Assembly (NCBI GenBank): GCA_964583155.1
Contig: CAZOUY010000001.1
Span: 261,644-325,643 of the forward strand
Length of the DNA: 64,000 nt
Direction: 5' to 3'
From: CAG-826 sp964583155
Lineage (GTDB): Bacteria > Bacillota_I > Bacilli_A > RFN20 > CAG-826
Below are positions 61,746 through 64,000 of this stretch, in pieces; position 1 is the stretch's first letter; each line of letters opens with the position of its first letter. The position numbers and the translations under genes were made by a program. Below the pieces are notes generated by a model that made no database searches, was not told the DNA's origin, and saw only the letters and a list, made by a program, of their open reading frames with translations.

Positions 61746-63659
61746 ATGCGAGAATTAATCCTATTAAACGGCGAAAAGCTGGTCATTGAAGATGATAAAC
61801 ACGGCTATGAAGCCGCTAATATGATCAGCAAAAGCTTAGCCAAAAAGGCCTTAGCCTTTAAATTGAATGATCAATTATATGATTTATCGGCTGTGATTAG
61901 CGAAAACGGTCATTTTGAAATTATCACCCCGGAAAGTGATGAGGCCCTATCACTTCTTCGTCATTCGACCTCTCATCTTTTAGCGGAAGCGATTAAGCAT
62001 CTTTATCCTGATGCTAAATTCGGCTTTGGCCCGGCGATTGAAGAAGGCTTCTATTATGATATCGATTTTACGACACCAATTACGGAAAGCGATCTTTCCG
62101 CGATCGAAAATGAGATGCAGAAGATAGTTAAACTCAATGAAAAAATAATCCGAAAAGAGGTTTCTAAAGAAGAGGCCCAACAAATTTTCCATGATAATCC
62201 TTATAAGCTAGAATTGATCAATGAAATAAACGGGCCGATCAGCGTTTATCAGCAGGGTGATTTTATCGACTTATGCCATGGACCTCATGTCCCGGCAACC
62301 GGTCTTTTAAAGCACTTTAAATTGACGAGCGTCGCCGGAGCCTATTGGCGCGGAGATTCGAACAACAAAATGCTCGTTCGCATCTACGGAACTGCCTTTT
62401 TCAGTGATGAGGATCTTAAGCAGCACTTAGCCAATATTGAAGAGCGGAAAAAGCGTGATCATCGAAAAATCGGTCGCGAATTGGGACTCTTTATGCTTTC
62501 CGAATATGGTCCCGGTTTCCCCTTTTGGTTACCAAATGGCATGACCTTACGAAAGAATCTCGAAAATTTCTGGTATGATATCCATCGCAGAAATGGTTAT
62601 GTCTTCGTGCAAACGCCGATCATGCTCTCTAAGGAATTATGGGAGATTTCCGGACACTGGTATAATTATAAGGAAAATATGTATATTTCCACTATCGATG
62701 AGAAGGAATACGCCATTAAGCCGATGAATTGTCCGGGTGGTATTTTGGTCTATAAAAATAGCTTGCATTCATATAAGGACTTCCCTCTTCGCATCGGCGA
62801 ATTAGGGCTTGTGCATCGTCATGAGGCCAGTGGTGCTTTAGCAGGCTTATTCCGTGTCCGAACCTTCACGCAGGATGATGCTCATATTTTCTTACGCGAG
62901 GATCAGATCGTGGAAGAGATCGCTCGTCTTTTAAAATTATTCGATGAAGTCTATTCCATCTTCGGATTAGATTATCATATCGAGCTTTCGACACGACCCG
63001 AGAAAAAATATATCGGTGACATCGCCGTTTGGGATAAGGCGGAAAAGGCTTTGGCCGATGCCTGCCAAAAATCCGGCAAAAAATTTATCATCAATCCCGG
63101 TGATGGAGCTTTCTATGGACCGAAGCTTGATTTTAAGCTTCGTGATTCGATGGGCCGTATCTGGCAATGCGGTACTATCCAATTGGATATGAATCTTCCC
63201 GAACGCTTTGATTTAACCTATGTCGATGAGAATAATGAAAAGGTTCGTCCTATCATGCTTCATCGGGCCTTATTTGGATCGATTGAACGCTTTATCGGCA
63301 TCATTACCGAGCATTTTGCCGGTGCTTATCCGATGTGGTTAACGCCTGTTCAATTGGTTTTCTTACCGGTCAATAATGAATATCATCTTGACTATGCCCA
63401 ACAGCTATTTGAAAGGTTTGAAAACGAAGGTATTCGTTGTAAGATCGATGATCGGAATGAAAAGTTAGGATATCGACTCCGCGAATCGCAGGTGCTTAAA
63501 ATTCCTTATACCATCGTTATAGGTGATCATGAAAAAGAAGATCAAACATTGACATATCGACGTTATGGGGAGCAAAAGCAAATTACCGTTTCCTTTGATG
63601 AATTTCTCACGATGATCAAAGAAGAAATTAAATTCAAAAAGCTTTTGGTGACGAAATAA
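61746..63659 (+). CDS. thrS: Threonyl-tRNA synthetase
   Basis: Class II enzyme charging tRNA-Thr. 637 residues: N-terminal TGS domain (1-60), editing domain with HSTSHLLAEAI and GFYYDID plus the HGPHVPATGLL block, catalytic domain with motif 2 (RHEASGALAGLFRVRTF followed by TQDDAHIF), zinc ligands in MNCPGG and HRALFGSIERF, and a C-terminal anticodon-binding domain. AAGGAGG precedes the ATG. Standard full-length protein. Confidence 0.98.
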   Translation: MRELILLNGEKLVIEDDKHGYEAANMISKSLAKKALAFKLNDQLYDLSAVISENGHFEIITPESDEALSLLRHSTSHLLAEAIKHLYPDAKFGFGPAIEEGFYYDIDFTTPITESDLSAIENEMQKIVKLNEKIIRKEVSKEEAQQIFHDNPYKLELINEINGPISVYQQGDFIDLCHGPHVPATGLLKHFKLTSVAGAYWRGDSNNKMLVRIYGTAFFSDEDLKQHLANIEERKKRDHRKIGRELGLFMLSEYGPGFPFWLPNGMTLRKNLENFWYDIHRRNGYVFVQTPIMLSKELWEISGHWYNYKENMYISTIDEKEYAIKPMNCPGGILVYKNSLHSYKDFPLRIGELGLVHRHEASGALAGLFRVRTFTQDDAHIFLREDQIVEEIARLLKLFDEVYSIFGLDYHIELSTRPEKKYIGDIAVWDKAEKALADACQKSGKKFIINPGDGAFYGPKLDFKLRDSMGRIWQCGTIQLDMNLPERFDLTYVDENNEKVRPIMLHRALFGSIERFIGIITEHFAGAYPMWLTPVQLVFLPVNNEYHLDYAQQLFERFENEGIRCKIDDRNEKLGYRLRESQVLKIPYTIVIGDHEKEDQTLTYRRYGEQKQITVSFDEFLTMIKEEIKFKKLLVTK

Positions 63660-64000
63660 GCAATCGTATAAAAGATGAGATTTTATTTATCATTTATCCG
63701 TTAGGAAGGATATTTATCAAGGCCTCATCAGTGGGCTATCCAGCGAGGACAAATATTTTGTTAAGTGACAAAGTAAAAGCAACAAAATAGAAAGAAAAAG
63801 GAAGGAACGAGGAAAAGAAAAGAAAAAGTTGCGATAAGGTTGTCAAATTTTGACTAAAACGAAAAAAATAGCATAATAAAGATGCAAGAAAAGCAATGAT
63901 GCAAATCGTGTGACTAACTTATTGCAACATTTAAAAAATATTAAGTTTATAGGTTGCTTTCCTTGCTTGTTATGTGGAGGTTAAACTTAAATTGAAGGAT
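63660..64000 (+). other. Intergenic region and probable start of the next operon
   Basis: A purine-rich stretch (about 63790-63830) precedes a promoter-like TTGACT (63850-63855), 16 bases, CATAAT (63872-63877). About 100 bases of leader follow, ending in GGAGG (63976-63980) with ATT at 63991 or TTG at 63992 ten bases on. An ATT start after thrS would fit infC, whose start is often ATT, but too few codons are visible to decide. No thrS terminator with a T-run was found. Confidence 0.4.

Noticed and set aside
1..64000. Mycoplasma-type genetic code (TGA read as Trp)
   Set aside because: Several genes end at TGA in ATGA junctions (for example PBP-murE, murE-mraY, DUF2975-HTH), and no in-frame TGA interrupts conserved domains.
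1..64000. tRNA and rRNA genes
   Set aside because: No cloverleaf-forming 75-90-base segment or rRNA-like sequence was recognised on either strand; the T-box leaders were the only structured RNAs found.

Overview
The window looks like a chromosome segment of a low-to-moderate GC, endospore-forming Bacillota, most likely a member of class Bacilli in the broad sense (an Erysipelotrichales- or RFN20-like gut lineage is a guess). Evidence: a division and cell-wall (dcw) cluster next to spoIIGA-sigE-sigG; three T-box leaders (Ile, Phe, Thr); a DnaB/DnaI-type helicase loader pair; a MurE with the diaminopimelate signature; and TGA used as a normal stop, which excludes the mycoplasma code. A rubredoxin and no respiratory genes fit an anaerobic fermenter.

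Layout. 1-3450: lspA (cut by the window edge) and T-box-controlled ileS. 3520-6353: sporulation sigma block (spoIIGA, sigE, sigG), ending in sepF. 6400-20470: dcw cluster on the minus strand, in transcription order mraZ, rsmH, ftsL, a terminator, a class B PBP, murE, mraY, murD, ftsW, murG, murB, ftsQ, ftsA, ftsZ, and a small membrane protein. 20593-25455: HdeD-like protein, DUF177, pheT, pheS with a Phe T-box. 25705-30860: a mixed block (DegV, rubredoxin, Sel1-repeat protein, TrmH-type methyltransferase, YgjP-like metallopeptidase, DUF523, ECF S component). 30873-36614: cell-envelope block with one large surface protein and two convergent lipoproteins. 36856-42291: glgB, glgP and an M42 aminopeptidase on the minus strand. 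42367-44663: ackA and an NrnA-type DHH phosphoesterase. 44671-46291: a complete IS30-like element. 46393-53476: dnaE, polA and a mutM-coaE fusion. 53453-55665: dnaB-dnaI, convergent with it. 55907-60236: pfkA, pyk, ROK glucokinase, then a second degV. 60428-61254: DUF2975 membrane protein plus YozG-like HTH regulator. 61474-63659: T-box-controlled thrS. The end probably runs into the next operon (infC would be usual).

How it fits together. The dcw genes make lipid II and build the divisome; SepF probably supplies the membrane anchor that this FtsA seems to lack. SigE and SigG then run mother-cell and forespore programmes. glgB/glgP, pfkA/pyk/ROK kinase and ackA outline storage-glycogen use, glycolysis and ATP formation from acetyl phosphate.

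Most unusual items: the single-frame MutM-CoaE protein; the IS30 element with seven copies of its end motif lying beside a transcription terminator; perfect dyads placed over the promoters of glgB, pfkA and dnaE; and a terminator hairpin that contains the ribosome-binding site of a small gene ahead of spoIIGA. No rRNA, tRNA or CRISPR array was seen.
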